A stretch of 64,000 nucleotides of DNA from Hymenobacter ginkgonis (GTDB taxonomy: Bacteria > Bacteroidota > Bacteroidia > Cytophagales > Hymenobacteraceae), in the NCBI RefSeq assembly GCF_009755225.1, contig NZ_WQKZ01000001.1, positions 744,001 to 808,000 on the forward strand, in the 5' to 3' direction. Made by a program: the position numbers and the translations under genes. The notes under the pieces are model-generated. The model was not told the origin of the DNA. It searched no databases and saw only the letters and a list, made by a program, of their open reading frames with translations. This document shows, in pieces, positions 42,454-52,900 of the stretch. Within the stretch, counting starts at the first letter, position 1, and every line of letters begins with the position of its first letter.

Positions 42454-43128
42454 TTGCTGCTTCCCAACCCGCTTACTCGTCCGCCCGCTTGGCTGCGCCC
42501 CGTGTTTCCGGGCAGCGAGTGGCGCGGGGCGCCGGCTGGCCCCAGTGGCCGGCCCCGGCTCTACCTCACCTTCGACGACGGCCCCATTCCGGAGGAAACG
42601 CCTTGGGTGCTGGAGCAGCTAGCCGCGTACCAAGCCCAAGCCACGTTTTTTTGCGTAGGCGACAACCTGGTGCGTCACCCCGAGATAGCGCGCGCGGCCC
42701 TGGCCGCCGGCCACCGGCTGGGCAACCACACCCAGCACCACCGCAGCGCTTGGGCCACGGCACGCCCCGCTTACCTGGCCGGCGTGGCCGAGTGCCAGCA
42801 GCAACTGGCCCCGTTGTTGGCCGCCGATGCGCTGCGGCACGGTGCCTGCCTACCCCCCCTCTTTCGTCCGCCCTACGGCCGGCTTACCTGGCCCGTCTTG
42901 CGGGAGCTGCGCCCGCACTACCGCGTAGTTATGTGGTCGCTGCTCACCCGCGACTACGACCCCGACCTGGCGCCCGCGCGCGCGTTGCGCCTAGCGCTGC
43001 AAGCCACCCGCCCCGGCGATATTGTGGTGCTGCACGACTCGCGCAAGGCCAGCCGCTCGTTGCGCTACCTGCTGCCCCGGCTGCTGGCGTATTATAGCGA
43101 GTTGGGGTACGAGTTTGCTGCGTTGTAA
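42454..43128 (+). CDS. Polysaccharide deacetylase family protein
   Basis: A 224-residue NodB-type carbohydrate esterase. The fold motifs appear in order: LYLTFDDGPIPEETP (motif 1, with catalytic and metal aspartates), LGNHTQHHR (motif 2, metal histidines), FRPPYGRLTW (motif 3) and IVVLHDS (motif 5). It removes acetyl groups from an N-acetylated sugar polymer such as peptidoglycan or an exopolysaccharide. The frame has no ATG; a TTG start at 42454 gives the N-terminus expected from relatives. A nearby ATG at 42432 is in another frame. It is followed by a glycosyltransferase. Confidence 0.92.
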   Translation: MLLPNPLTRPPAWLRPVFPGSEWRGAPAGPSGRPRLYLTFDDGPIPEETPWVLEQLAAYQAQATFFCVGDNLVRHPEIARAALAAGHRLGNHTQHHRSAWATARPAYLAGVAECQQQLAPLLAADALRHGACLPPLFRPPYGRLTWPVLRELRPHYRVVMWSLLTRDYDPDLAPARALRLALQATRPGDIVVLHDSRKASRSLRYLLPRLLAYYSELGYEFAAL

Positions 43129-43176
43129 GGGGTAGAGAATAGGTTACTGGTGGTTATTTGGTTGATTATCTATTAG

Positions 43177-44301
43177 GTGATTCTTAAATTGGTTAGTTTC
43201 TGCCTCGGATATTGCGCGCTTTGGTTGCTGGTGCTGGTGTATGCCACCTGGCGGCTGGCCACCAGGCGCGGGGCGGCCAGGCCGGTACCGTTGGCCATAC
43301 CGCGGCCACGGGTCAGCATCTTGCTGGCCGCGCGCAACGAAGAAGCCAACCTGCCGCGCTGCTTGGCCAGCCTGCGTGCCCTCAACTACCCGGCCGCGCA
43401 GCTCGAAATCCTGGTTGGTGACGATGGCAGCACCGACCGCACCCGCGCCGTGGCCGAAGCCGCGCTAGCGGGCTTTGCGGGAAGCTTTCAAGTCATTCCC
43501 ATCACCGAAAACCTGGGCCAGGCCCGCGGCAAGGCCAATGTGCTGGCCCACTTGGCCCAGCGCGCCACCGCCGAGTACCTGCTCATTACGGACGCCGATA
43601 TTACCCTACCCCCCACGTGGGTCGCGGCCATGCTGGCCCACGCCGCGCCGGGCATAGGCACCGTCACGGGCCTGACGGTGGTGCAGGGACCCGGCCTGCT
43701 GGCGCGCCTGCAAAGCCTCGACTGGCTGTTGTCGCTCGGCCTCATTCAGGTGGGTAGCGAGGCGGGCCAGCCCATGACGGCGATGGGCAATAACATGCTC
43801 ATCACCCGCGCGGCTTACCGGGCCACGGGCGGCTACGAGGCGCTGCCCTTCTCCGTAACCGAAGATTTTGCCTTATTCGAGGCTGTAAATGCGCAAGGGT
43901 TCGGGTTTCGGCAGCTGTTTGAGCCGGCGGTGCGGGCCGTGTCGCAGCCCATTGGCTCCTGGAGTGCGCTAGTGCGGCAGCGGTTGCGCTGGCTGCGGGG
44001 GGTAGCCGCGTTGCCCTGGCACGTGCAGGCCGGCCTGGTATTCTTTAGTGGCTACTGGCTGGTGGTGCTAGGGCTTGCCGGGGCGGGCCGTCCCAGCCTG
44101 GCCCTGGTAGCCTGGGTAATGAAAGTGCTGGGGCATTATGGGCAGGCCCGGGTTACTGCCCGGCGGGCGGGGTTGGCCGCGCCGCCCTGGTGGCTGTTGC
44201 CGTTGTTTGAGGGCTATTCGCTGGCCTTAACTACCCATTTGACGTACGCCCGCTTGTTTGGCCGCCGAGGCGTGGAGTGGAAAGGCCGGCACTATTCATA
44301 A
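43177..44301 (+). CDS. Membrane family 2 glycosyltransferase
   Basis: A 374-residue processive-type glycosyltransferase. An N-terminal membrane helix (about residues 4-24) precedes a GT-A domain: SILLAARNEEANLPRCLASLRALNYP, LVGDDGSTDRTRAVAE, a DADITLPPTWV metal-binding region and EDFALFEAV. QRLRWLRG is the QxxRW acceptor motif, and further hydrophobic helices follow. It probably builds a polysaccharide or glycolipid in step with the adjacent deacetylase. The start is GTG at 43177. Ten bases separate it from the acetyltransferase gene. Confidence 0.92.
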   Translation: MILKLVSFCLGYCALWLLVLVYATWRLATRRGAARPVPLAIPRPRVSILLAARNEEANLPRCLASLRALNYPAAQLEILVGDDGSTDRTRAVAEAALAGFAGSFQVIPITENLGQARGKANVLAHLAQRATAEYLLITDADITLPPTWVAAMLAHAAPGIGTVTGLTVVQGPGLLARLQSLDWLLSLGLIQVGSEAGQPMTAMGNNMLITRAAYRATGGYEALPFSVTEDFALFEAVNAQGFGFRQLFEPAVRAVSQPIGSWSALVRQRLRWLRGVAALPWHVQAGLVFFSGYWLVVLGLAGAGRPSLALVAWVMKVLGHYGQARVTARRAGLAAPPWWLLPLFEGYSLALTTHLTYARLFGRRGVEWKGRHYS

Positions 44302-44310
44302 AGCACACCC

Positions 44311-44736
44311 ATGCATCCGGAACTAGTAAGCATTCAGCCCATTGCCGCCGCCCAAACCTACGCCCTGCGCCACGCTGTGCTGTGGCCCGACCAGCCGCTG
44401 AGCTATGTGCAATTGCCCGAAGATGCCGCCGGGCAGCACTTCGGCGCCTTCGCGGCGGGCGCGCTGGTAGCAGTAATTTCGCTATTCGTAGGCGCCGATG
44501 GGGAGGCCCGTTTCCGCAAGTTTGCCACCGAGCCTTCGTGGCAGGGGAGGGGGGTAGGGACTGCGCTGTTGCGGCACATTATCGCGGTGGCGCAGGCGCA
44601 GGGCGCGCACGCGCTGTGGTGCGACGCCCGCCAAAATGCTTTGCCCTTTTACCAACGCTTTGGCTTGCAAGCCGAGGGCGATGTGTTTTATAAAGGCGAC
44701 ATCCCTTATCTGCGCCTGCGCCGCGCATTGCCTTGA
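44311..44736 (+). CDS. GNAT family N-acetyltransferase
   Basis: A 141-residue acetyltransferase with the acetyl-CoA pyrophosphate motif WQGRGVGTALLRHIIAVAQ (about residues 75-93) and a CDARQNALPFYQRFGLQAEGDVF C-terminal segment, both standard for GNAT. The start HPELVSIQPIAAAQTYALRHAVLWP resembles the small YjcF/ElaA-like group. The acceptor is unknown. It is probably the third gene of a unit with the deacetylase and glycosyltransferase, 10 bases downstream of the latter. Confidence 0.9.
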   Translation: MHPELVSIQPIAAAQTYALRHAVLWPDQPLSYVQLPEDAAGQHFGAFAAGALVAVISLFVGADGEARFRKFATEPSWQGRGVGTALLRHIIAVAQAQGAHALWCDARQNALPFYQRFGLQAEGDVFYKGDIPYLRLRRALP

Positions 44737-44810
44737 AGCTGTTTGGGAAATAGTTGAGAAATACACGTTGAACGTCAGTTCTTAAAAATAGAGCTGACAA
44801 CTAATTGCTA

Positions 44811-45581
44811 ATGAATATTATTGAAACCCACGCTCACCTGTACTCCGAGCAGTTCAAGCCCGACCACAGCGAGGCGCTACACCGCGCCGCGGCTGCCGGC
44901 GTCGGTACCATCTTGATGCCCAATATCGACCACGGCACCATCGACGCCATGCTGGAGTTGGAGGCGCAGTTTCCCGAAACTTGCCACGCCATGATGGGCC
45001 TGCATCCGTGCTCCGTAGGCCCCGAATTTGAAAAGGAATTATACCTGCTCGAAGATTGGCTGAGCAAGCGCCCTTTCGTGGCCGTGGGCGAGTGCGGCAT
45101 CGATTTGTACTGGGATAAAACCTGCTTGCCGCAGCAGCAGGAAGCTTTGCGCGCGCAATTGCGCCTGGCCAAGCAGTACGACTTGCCCATTGTACTGCAC
45201 ACCCGCTCCGCCTTTGAAGAAGCCTACGAGCTAGTAGCCGAGGCCCAGGACGGCACACTGCGCGGGGTGTTTCACTGCTTTTCCGACGGTTTGGCCGAAG
45301 CGGAGCGCATCATCGGCCTAGGTTTCAAAATGGGCATTGGCGGCGTGGCAACTTTCAAAAACGGTGGCCTCGATAAAGTGCTGCCGCACATTGCGCTAGA
45401 ACACTTGGTACTCGAAACCGATTGCCCCTACCTGGCGCCCGTGCCCTACCGCGGCAAGCGCAACGAGCCCGCCTACCTGCCGCTGGTGCTGCACCGCGTG
45501 GCGGCGCTGCTGGGCCTGGCACCCGAAGCCGTAGCCGAAGCCACCACCCGCACCGCGCAGGAGCTATTCCGCCTGGCCTAA
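44811..45581 (+). CDS. TatD family metal-dependent hydrolase
   Basis: A 256-residue TIM-barrel hydrolase. The metal-binding residues appear as ETHAHLYSEQF (HxH), VGECGIDLYWD (glutamate), VLHTRSAF and GVFHCFSDG (histidines), and ETDCPYLAPVPYRGKRNEP (aspartate). TatD proteins have 3'-5' exonuclease or deaminase-like activity in DNA repair and quality control. The ATG at 44811 is used; a TTG 2 codons earlier is unlikely. It precedes an asparaginase gene by 38 bases on the same strand. Confidence 0.94.
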   Translation: MNIIETHAHLYSEQFKPDHSEALHRAAAAGVGTILMPNIDHGTIDAMLELEAQFPETCHAMMGLHPCSVGPEFEKELYLLEDWLSKRPFVAVGECGIDLYWDKTCLPQQQEALRAQLRLAKQYDLPIVLHTRSAFEEAYELVAEAQDGTLRGVFHCFSDGLAEAERIIGLGFKMGIGGVATFKNGGLDKVLPHIALEHLVLETDCPYLAPVPYRGKRNEPAYLPLVLHRVAALLGLAPEAVAEATTRTAQELFRLA

Positions 45582-45619
45582 CGGGTTGTTTCCAGTACGC
45601 GCCGCTTTCTTTGCCCCCG

Positions 45620-46708
45620 ATGCCTACCCCCCTCGACCAGCCCCTACTGGCGCTTTCCACTGCTGTGGCAGCGACCGACCTCACCGCTCCGCGCCTGCTC
45701 ATTCTCTACACTGGCGGCACGGTGGGCATGGCCGTCAACCGCCGTCAGGAGCTAGTGCCCATGCACTTCAACAAGCTCGACCGCAAGATGCCCGAGCTGC
45801 GCAAGCTGCCGTACCGCCTGGAGTTGCTGGCCCTACCCCAGCCCATCGACAGCAGCAACGTGACGCCCGCCGACTGGCTCTGGCTGGCGCGGCTCATTAG
45901 CCAGCACTACGCCGATTTCGATGGTTTTGTCATTCTGCACGGCACCGATACCATGGCGTATTCGGCGGCGGCGCTCAGCTTTTTGCTCGAAAATTTGGGG
46001 AAGCCGGTGGTGTTCACCGGCGCGCAGGTGCCGGTGGGCCGCACGCGGTCCGATGCTACCCGCAACCTGCTCACGGCTTTGGAGATAGTCGCCGCGCGCC
46101 ACCCCCGCGCCCACACCGTGCGGCTGCCCGAAGTAGGGGTGTTTTTCAACGATGTGCTCATTCGGGGCACGCGGGCCAAAAAAGTAGAAAGCCAGCAGTT
46201 TGCGGCCTTCAAAAGTGAAAATTATCCGCCGCTGGTCCGCGCGGGCATCAGCCTCGATTTCAACGACCAAAGTATTCGGTTGCTACCCGCGGCCCCACTA
46301 AAGGTGCACGAGCAGCTCGAAGAAAAAGTAGCCGTGCTATCCCTGTTTCCGGGCATCACGGCCGCCGTGATGAACGCCATCTTGGGCGTGCCCGGCCTGC
46401 GGGGCTGCGTGCTCGAAACCTACGGCTCGGGCAATGCGCCCACCGCGCCGTGGTTTTTGCAGTGCTTAGAACAGGCCCAGCAGCGCGGGGTTTATATCCT
46501 GAACGTCAGCCAGTGCGAGGAGGGTAGGGTCGTGCAGGGTCACTACGAAACGAGTGCGCGCCTTACCGGTTTGGGCGTGCTGGGCGGCGATGATATTACG
46601 ACTGAAGCGGCCATTACCAAGCTTATGTTCGTGCTTGGCCTGGGGCTAAACGACGCCGATACGCGCCACCTGCTAACCCACGATTTGCGCGGAGAAATTT
46701 CGCGCTAG
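45620..46708 (+). CDS. ansA: Type I (cytoplasmic) L-asparaginase
   Basis: A 362-residue asparaginase, which converts asparagine to aspartate and ammonia. The first active-site threonine is in ILYTGGTVGMAVN and the second in VILHGTDTMAYSAAALSFLLE. Length and the absence of a signal peptide point to the cytoplasmic low-affinity type. The ATG at 45620 is chosen because the frame upstream runs inside tatD in another phase and has no protein-like character. It follows tatD and precedes a tRNA gene. Confidence 0.94.
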   Translation: MPTPLDQPLLALSTAVAATDLTAPRLLILYTGGTVGMAVNRRQELVPMHFNKLDRKMPELRKLPYRLELLALPQPIDSSNVTPADWLWLARLISQHYADFDGFVILHGTDTMAYSAAALSFLLENLGKPVVFTGAQVPVGRTRSDATRNLLTALEIVAARHPRAHTVRLPEVGVFFNDVLIRGTRAKKVESQQFAAFKSENYPPLVRAGISLDFNDQSIRLLPAAPLKVHEQLEEKVAVLSLFPGITAAVMNAILGVPGLRGCVLETYGSGNAPTAPWFLQCLEQAQQRGVYILNVSQCEEGRVVQGHYETSARLTGLGVLGGDDITTEAAITKLMFVLGLGLNDADTRHLLTHDLRGEISR

Positions 46709-46764
46709 CTCCCGGGCCGAGCATCTTCTTTGCGAAGCGGCTGCGGCAATCAGCCGTTTCTGCC

Positions 46765-46772
46765 TATCTTTG
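46765..46772 (+). promoter_or_regulatory. -7 promoter element (TATCTTTG) of tRNA-Ser
   Basis: An exact TAnnTTTG match ending 10 bases before the first base of the tRNA. The predicted start is about 3 bases upstream of the mature 5' end. Confidence 0.6.
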
Positions 46773-46782
46773 CACCCCATTC

Positions 46783-46870
46783 AGAGAGGTGTCCGAGTGG
46801 TCGAAGGAGCACGCCTGGAAAGTGTGTATAGCCCAAAAGGTTATCGTGGGTTCGAATCCCATCCTCTCTG
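46783..46870 (+). tRNA. tRNA-Ser (anticodon GGA)
   Basis: An 88-base cloverleaf. The acceptor stem AGAGAGG pairs with CCTCTCT, with discriminator G at 46870. The anticodon stem CACGC/GTGTG has one G-U pair and encloses loop CTGGAAA, giving anticodon GGA (serine UCC/UCU). There is a long variable arm, as in all tRNA-Ser, and a T-loop GTTCGAATC. The 3' CCA is not encoded. A promoter and a terminator flank it directly, so it is a single-gene unit. Confidence 0.97.
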
Positions 46871-46872
46871 CA

Positions 46873-46907
46873 AAAAGCCTCATTTCCGCGCTGGAAATGA
46901 GGCTTTT
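46873..46907 (+). terminator. Terminator of tRNA-Ser
   Basis: A 15-bp stem (AAAAGCCTCATTTCC and its complement) with loop GCGCT, ending in CTTTTGC. It begins 3 bases after the mature tRNA end. Confidence 0.75.
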
Positions 46908-46972
46908 GCTTTGGTAAGAAACGGCTTGGGCAGCTTTATGGGCCGCCCCGGCTACCGGGCTAGGATGGTCAG

Positions 46973-49900
46973 TTATTCTACCCTCAGCCGCTGGCTGAGC
47001 GTGCCGCAGCGTACGATGTAGAGGCCCGAAGCCAGGCCGCCCACATCAATAAGGGCCTCGGTGCCGCTGGCGGGCGCTGCTTGCGTGTATACCACTTGGC
47101 CTAAGGCGTTTAGCACCTGGAGTGGGGCCGTAGCCGTGGGGCCTACTAGCAACACCCGTAGTGCATTGTGCGTGGGGTTAGGGTAGGCAAACAGCTGCGG
47201 CGGCCCCGCTGCGCCGGCGAGGGAAACTGCCCGCACGGGCGAATACGTGACGGCCCCGTTGAAGTCGGTTTGGCGCAGGCGATAGTAAAGCAATGCCACG
47301 CCCGCAGGAAGCTGGTCGTCGCGGAAGCCATACTGCCGCGCAACGCTACTAGTACCGGCCCCGGCTACCGTGCCGATGGCCCGGAAGTCCTGCCCATCGG
47401 TGCTGCGCTCCACCGTAAAACCGGCGTTGTTCAGCTCCTGCGCCGTCGTCCAGGCTAGGCGTACGGCAGTGGGGCTTTCGGCTACCGCCGTGAAGGCCAC
47501 GAGTTGCACGGGCAGCGGCACATCGACCGGCACTACTTGCAGGGCCCCTTGCGTGACGCAACCCCGGGCGTCGGTTAAGCTACTGAGGGTGAGTACTGTG
47601 ACGGAAGCAGAGGTAAACACCACATCTACCCAATAATTGCTGGCATTGAAGGAGGAGGTCGGAAACGTAGTGGCCGTGCTGTATTGGTACACCCCGTTGG
47701 GGCCGTCCTCGCCATCGGCCAGCGCCCGCAGGGGGCCGTTCGTGACGGCGGTGCTCAGCCCTTGGCTCGTAAAGGCATAGTTGCCGGCCGGGGCGTGGTA
47801 CGAGGCCACGTAAGTGGTGTTGGCCGCGATGCTAACCGGCGTATTAAAGAGCATTTCCTGCCAGCCCGAGGCAGTTTCGTTGGTGAACGTGACCGTGGCC
47901 AGCAAACCGCCCGTGCTGGTCCACAGCGTGCCGGTGTGGGGGCCGGTGTTCGTGGTACTCTTGTAAAAACGAATGCCAGTGAGCTGGCCTGCCACGCTCG
48001 AGCGGAACTTAACGCCCAGCTCCACCGAGCTATTGTCGGCCGCGGCGGCCGTAGCTGGTGTGGCCGTGTTGCTCCAGAGGCGGGTAGTCGTCGGCGAAGC
48101 AGCCTTCACGCCCGTATTGAAGGGCGTGCCGCTGGTAATATTCGGATAGGCGGTGCCGTTGATTACCAGATTGTAAGGGCCTGTGCCGGTGGTGGCGTTG
48201 AAGGAGAGAAAGATATCTTGCCCGGCCTGCGGCGTGCCTACCACTGCCAAAACGCCGGCGGGTGGCGGGTTGATGGTCACCTGCGCGGTGCTCAGGGCCG
48301 TGCCCGTAGCCGAGCAATCTCCCGCGTCGGTAACGCTGGTGAGCACATAGGTGAGCGTGTTAGAAGCGGCGTTATCCAAGAAAAGCACATCCACCCAGTA
48401 GTTGGCTGAGTTGCCGCCATCGGGGAAGCCGCCGCCGTACTTGAATACACCGTTGGGGCCATCGGTGCCGGCTGCCAGGGCCGTGAGCGGCCCGTTGGTA
48501 ACGGCCGTGGCCAGGCCATTGGGCGTAATGGCAAACCCGCCGTTTGGCGAATAATACGAGGCGATGTAGGTAGTACCTGCCGTGATGGCGACCGGCGTAG
48601 CAAAGCGCACTTCCTGCCAGCCGCTGGCCGTTTCGTTGGTGAAAGTGGCCGTGGCTAGCCGGGTGCCGGTGCTGCTCCAAAGCGAGCCCACGTGGGTGCC
48701 GGTATTGCTACCCCCCTTGTAAAACCGGATGCCCGTGATGGTGCCGCTCGTGGAAGCGCGAAACTTGGTGCCAACTTCGATGGGCTGGTTGTCGTTGCCA
48801 TCGGGGTTGGCGGGCGTGCCCGTATTGCCCCAGATGCTCACCTCGCCCGGCGTGAAAGTGGCGAAGGTTTGGCCCACTGATACGTTCGGGTAAGTTGTGC
48901 CATTCACTACCAGCGTGTAAGGGGCTTGGCCAGAAGCTGTGGCTAACTGCAACGAAACCGTGCCGCCCGGGCAGACCGCCGACGGAACGGTGGCAATAGT
49001 GGCCGTGGGCGGGGTACAGGCCGCGCCGTTGTAGTTGGCTACGTAGGTGCCCGCGCTAGCCGGAAAAAGGGCATACGCTACCCCCTTGATAGTCTGGGTA
49101 GTATACGTAACCGGCGTGCCATTGACGGCGAGACTCAGCAGGCGGTTGGTGCCCGCAGCCAGGGGTAGCATGCCCTGAAGGTTGCGCACGTTGTTCCAAA
49201 GCGCTACCGTGAAGCGCAGCTGGTTGCCACTCCACGTCATGGCCCCAAACGAGGAATTGTTGCGGCCATCGAGCCAGGTCAACATCTGTTTGGCCGATAC
49301 TACGGGTACTTGCCGAGCCTGCGCCGCCGCCACAATGGCGTTGGAGCCCTCGGTGCTATTGGTGCCGGCTTGCTCTAAGTCGGTGTGCATGTTGGCCGTA
49401 AATACGCCGTAGTACCCATTGGCTCCCAAGGCGTTATCAAGTAAGGCGTTGATATGGGTGGCGTACGTAATACCCGACTCATCGGTGAGCTGCGTGGTAG
49501 CCTGGTAGCAATCGATGAGGGTGCCATCGAGGTCGGCAAAGCGCATGGGCATGCCCGAGCCCGTAAATAGTCCCGGCCGGTCCTGCACCCAGGCCTGCGG
49601 CCAGTAGTAGTAATTGGCATCCAGCCGGATGCCCCGCTCCACCTCAGCCTTGGGCTGGCTGGCCCAATCGCTCCACGAAATGCAGTGCGTGCGGTGCGTG
49701 GCGGTGGCCGCGAGGCTGGGAAATTTTGCGGCCAGCTGCGGCAGTTGCGTATCGAAGAAAGTGCGCAGCGAAGCCGGCGTCCAGGCGGCGCAATCGGTAT
49801 TTAAGTGCAGGGCAATCTCAAAGCCTTGGGCCTCGAAGGCAGCGGCTTGCGCATCCGTTATCGGCGTGTTGGGGTAGATGTAGGACGTGCCGCGGATGGC

Positions 49901-52900
49901 CGTCCAGTCGGCCACGGCCTGGGCCGTGTTGGCAGCGCTTTGCGCCAAGTAGTGGTTGAAGCGGCCAACGGTAGCGCCATTGCCGTGGTCGTCGCCCGTC
50001 ATTACCACCGCCGCCTTCAGCCCTCGCGGTAGGTACCAGAAGCGGGGTAGGGGCTTTTTATTGCTCTGCAACAAGATGTTAGCCAGCAGGCGCTGCTGCT
50101 CATCGGCCTGCGGAATCGTTATCTTATTGAAATCTACCCAGTCGGGGAAAAATTGGTCGTCTGAGCGGATGGGCCCGGTGGCGCCATCGCGTTTCTGGCC
50201 GGCCCAGGCGGGGTTGCCTTGCCGGGTATACACCACCGAGCGGGCCAGGTCATAGGTGAAGGCAATGGCCCGGCCACCGCTGGTGCCCACCAGCCGCTGC
50301 GTTACGGCGGGGCTGGTAGTGGCGGCCGTGGCGCTGCTGTAGAGGGTAGCCAAGCTGGTCGCGCCGCTCAGGCTGTAGAGGTCGGCCGTGCCGTGAAACT
50401 GCATGGTTTGGCCGACGATGCCCACGCCGGGCCCGCTGGCGGTGTTCACCAGCAAGTATTTATCGGCGAGCGTGCCGCTGGCGGGGGTAAGGCCCAGCAG
50501 GGGCGCCAGCTGCGCATCGGGCCGGAAGGCTACTAGCATGCCGCCCGCCGTCACCCAGTTCGTCAGCATCGTCACGTCGGCCGCCAGCAGCGGCACCTGG
50601 CCCAGTACCACTATGTCGTAGCTAGCCAGCAGGCTGGTATTGGCCCGCACCTCGCTTATGTCTTTGGCAGCAAACTCGTTAAAGCCCTCCGCTCGCAATA
50701 TCTCAACCGGAAAGCGACTAAATGGATTGGCCGCGGCGCTGATAACCAGAATTGGGCCGCCCGGCCCCTCAGTGGGCAACGGCAGGGTAGGGGCGGGCGC
50801 GGCCAACGTCGTAAATGACGTGCTGTAGCTCGCTGCCAACGCATTGCCCGCCAAGTCCTTAATGCGCGGGTCGGTGCTGCCCCCCTTCACAGTAAGCGTA
50901 TACGAAGTGGCGTAAGCCAGCGGAGCTGTGGGCGTGAGCGTAGCCGTGAGGTTGCTGGCGCTGTAGCTAACCGTGGCAGCCACCGGGGTGCTACCACTTA
51001 GCAATTGAAGCGTGGTGCCCGACACGCTAGCTGGGTCTAAGTCCTCGCTGAACGTAACGCTGATAGCCGCCGCAATGCCTACCCCCGTCGCGTTGGTAGC
51101 GGGCGTAGTCGTGGCTACCGTAGGAGGCGTGGTGTCGGGCCCGGAGGTCGCGTTAAATACGACGTCCACAAAATAATTAGAGGCTTGGAAAGTGCTGGCC
51201 GGAAAGGTGGGGGTAGGCGCATACTCATACAAGCCATTGGCGCCGTCCTCGCTGTTGGCTAGCCCGCGGAGGGGCGGGTTCAGCACTGCTTGAGTCAGGC
51301 CGGCGTTGTCAGCCGAATAATACCCCGCGCTGCTGTGGTAAGTGATGACATATGTAGTGCCCGCCACAATGGCTACCGGCGTGGCAAAAGCTGCTTGCTG
51401 CCAGCCCGACGCAGTTTCGGCGGTGAAAGTAGCCTGCGCCAGGAGCGTGCCCGTGCTGCTGTAAAGCTGCCCTATGTGCGTGCCTGTGTTGCCACTCTGC
51501 TTATAAAACCGAACGCCGGTGACGTACCCGCCGGTGCTAGACCGGAATTTCATGCCCAACTGAATGGCCCGGCCACCGTCGTTCTGCAAGGTGCCCCCCG
51601 GCGCCGTAGTGGGCTGAAACACTGTGCAGGGGCACACCTGTGCCGCTGGCGCCGCAATGGTAACTGCCACTGTGGCCACCGCACTCATATTGCCTGAATC
51701 GTCGAAGGCCCGGCTCCGAATAGTAGCTGCACCCGATGCCGAGGGAACCCAAGTGTAGGTCCAGGCGGTGGTGCCGGTGGCGCGCTGCCAGCTAGTGCCG
51801 CCATCCGTCGATACTTCTACGCCGGCCACGGCACTAGCGTCGGTAGCCGTGCCCGCGATGGTGCTCGCCTGGCCGCTAGGCAGCGCTGTGCCTGCTGCAG
51901 GCGCCGTAATTGCCACGGTTGGGGCCTGCGTGTCGGTCGAAGCCGAGGCAGCTACTAAGCCAGCTTCTAGCGTAGTGGGCTGCACGCCCATATCGGCAAA
52001 GAGGTTCACGGTAGCCTGCTTCATGGCCGGGCTCGGGGCCGCACTACCCCGGTCGTGGTTGCTGTCGAGGCCCCACGACCACTGCACGGTGCCCGCTCCA
52101 AACACCCAGGCCCCGCTGCTGTGCTTGTATAGCGAAGTCCGGTGTGTTTGGCCGTTCAGCACGGTTTCAGAGAGTAAAATCCGGCCGGAGGGGTAGGTGC
52201 TCTGGTAAGCTGGCTGCTCGGGGTCCCACTCATAGCCAAGGGTGCCATCGGTCATGGTGGCGGTAGCGCCGGCGGCCAGGGTAGCCACGCTAGTATTGCG
52301 CCAGAAACGCAGGTTTTTGTAGCTGGCTGGCACCGTAAGCGGCCCCGAGGCCTCCGTCCAGCTAATTTGCCCGCTCAGCTCGTTTTCGGGCCGGCAGCCA
52401 TCGGCACCCGTAAAGCTGCACCCATCGCGCCACAAACCAGTCCATTCGGTAGTTGGGTCGCACTTGGTGCCGCACGTGTTTTCGCCCAGCGTGCCTTCCT
52501 TATAGCAAACGAGGGTACGGTAGTTGTTTTCCCAGCGGGTTTTCCAGTACACCTCATTGCCGCCAAAAAAAGCTAGGTGCTTGCCGGCATTGCGGGCAGC
52601 CGTGACGTTGGCCCGCGCCGCGCCTGACCAATACTCGTCGTGCCCCACTGATAAAAATACCCGGTGCTTAAGCAATAAGCTACCCCGGCGGTCGGTGTCA
52701 ACGTCCGTGCTGTAGCTCACATCGTAGCCGTTGGCTTCTAGCCACCGAATCATTGGGTATTCGGCATTAAAGGGCCCATCCTCGGCTACGCCGCCGCCCC
52801 CGCCGCCATTGCGCGTTAGGAAAGGCCGGTTATAACTCACCTTCGAGGCCTTGCTACCCACTACGCCCACATACAGGCTTTTGCCGTTGTTGTTGGTATC

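Noticed and set aside
42432..43097. Arg/Ala/Pro-rich reading frame over the polysaccharide deacetylase gene
   Set aside because: It is a frame shadow in high-GC sequence; the overlapping frame holds all deacetylase motifs.
45422..45619. N-terminal extension of asparaginase within tatD
   Set aside because: The 66 extra residues are Arg/Ala/Pro-rich frame-shadow sequence inside the tatD coding region; the ATG at 45620 gives the family N-terminus.
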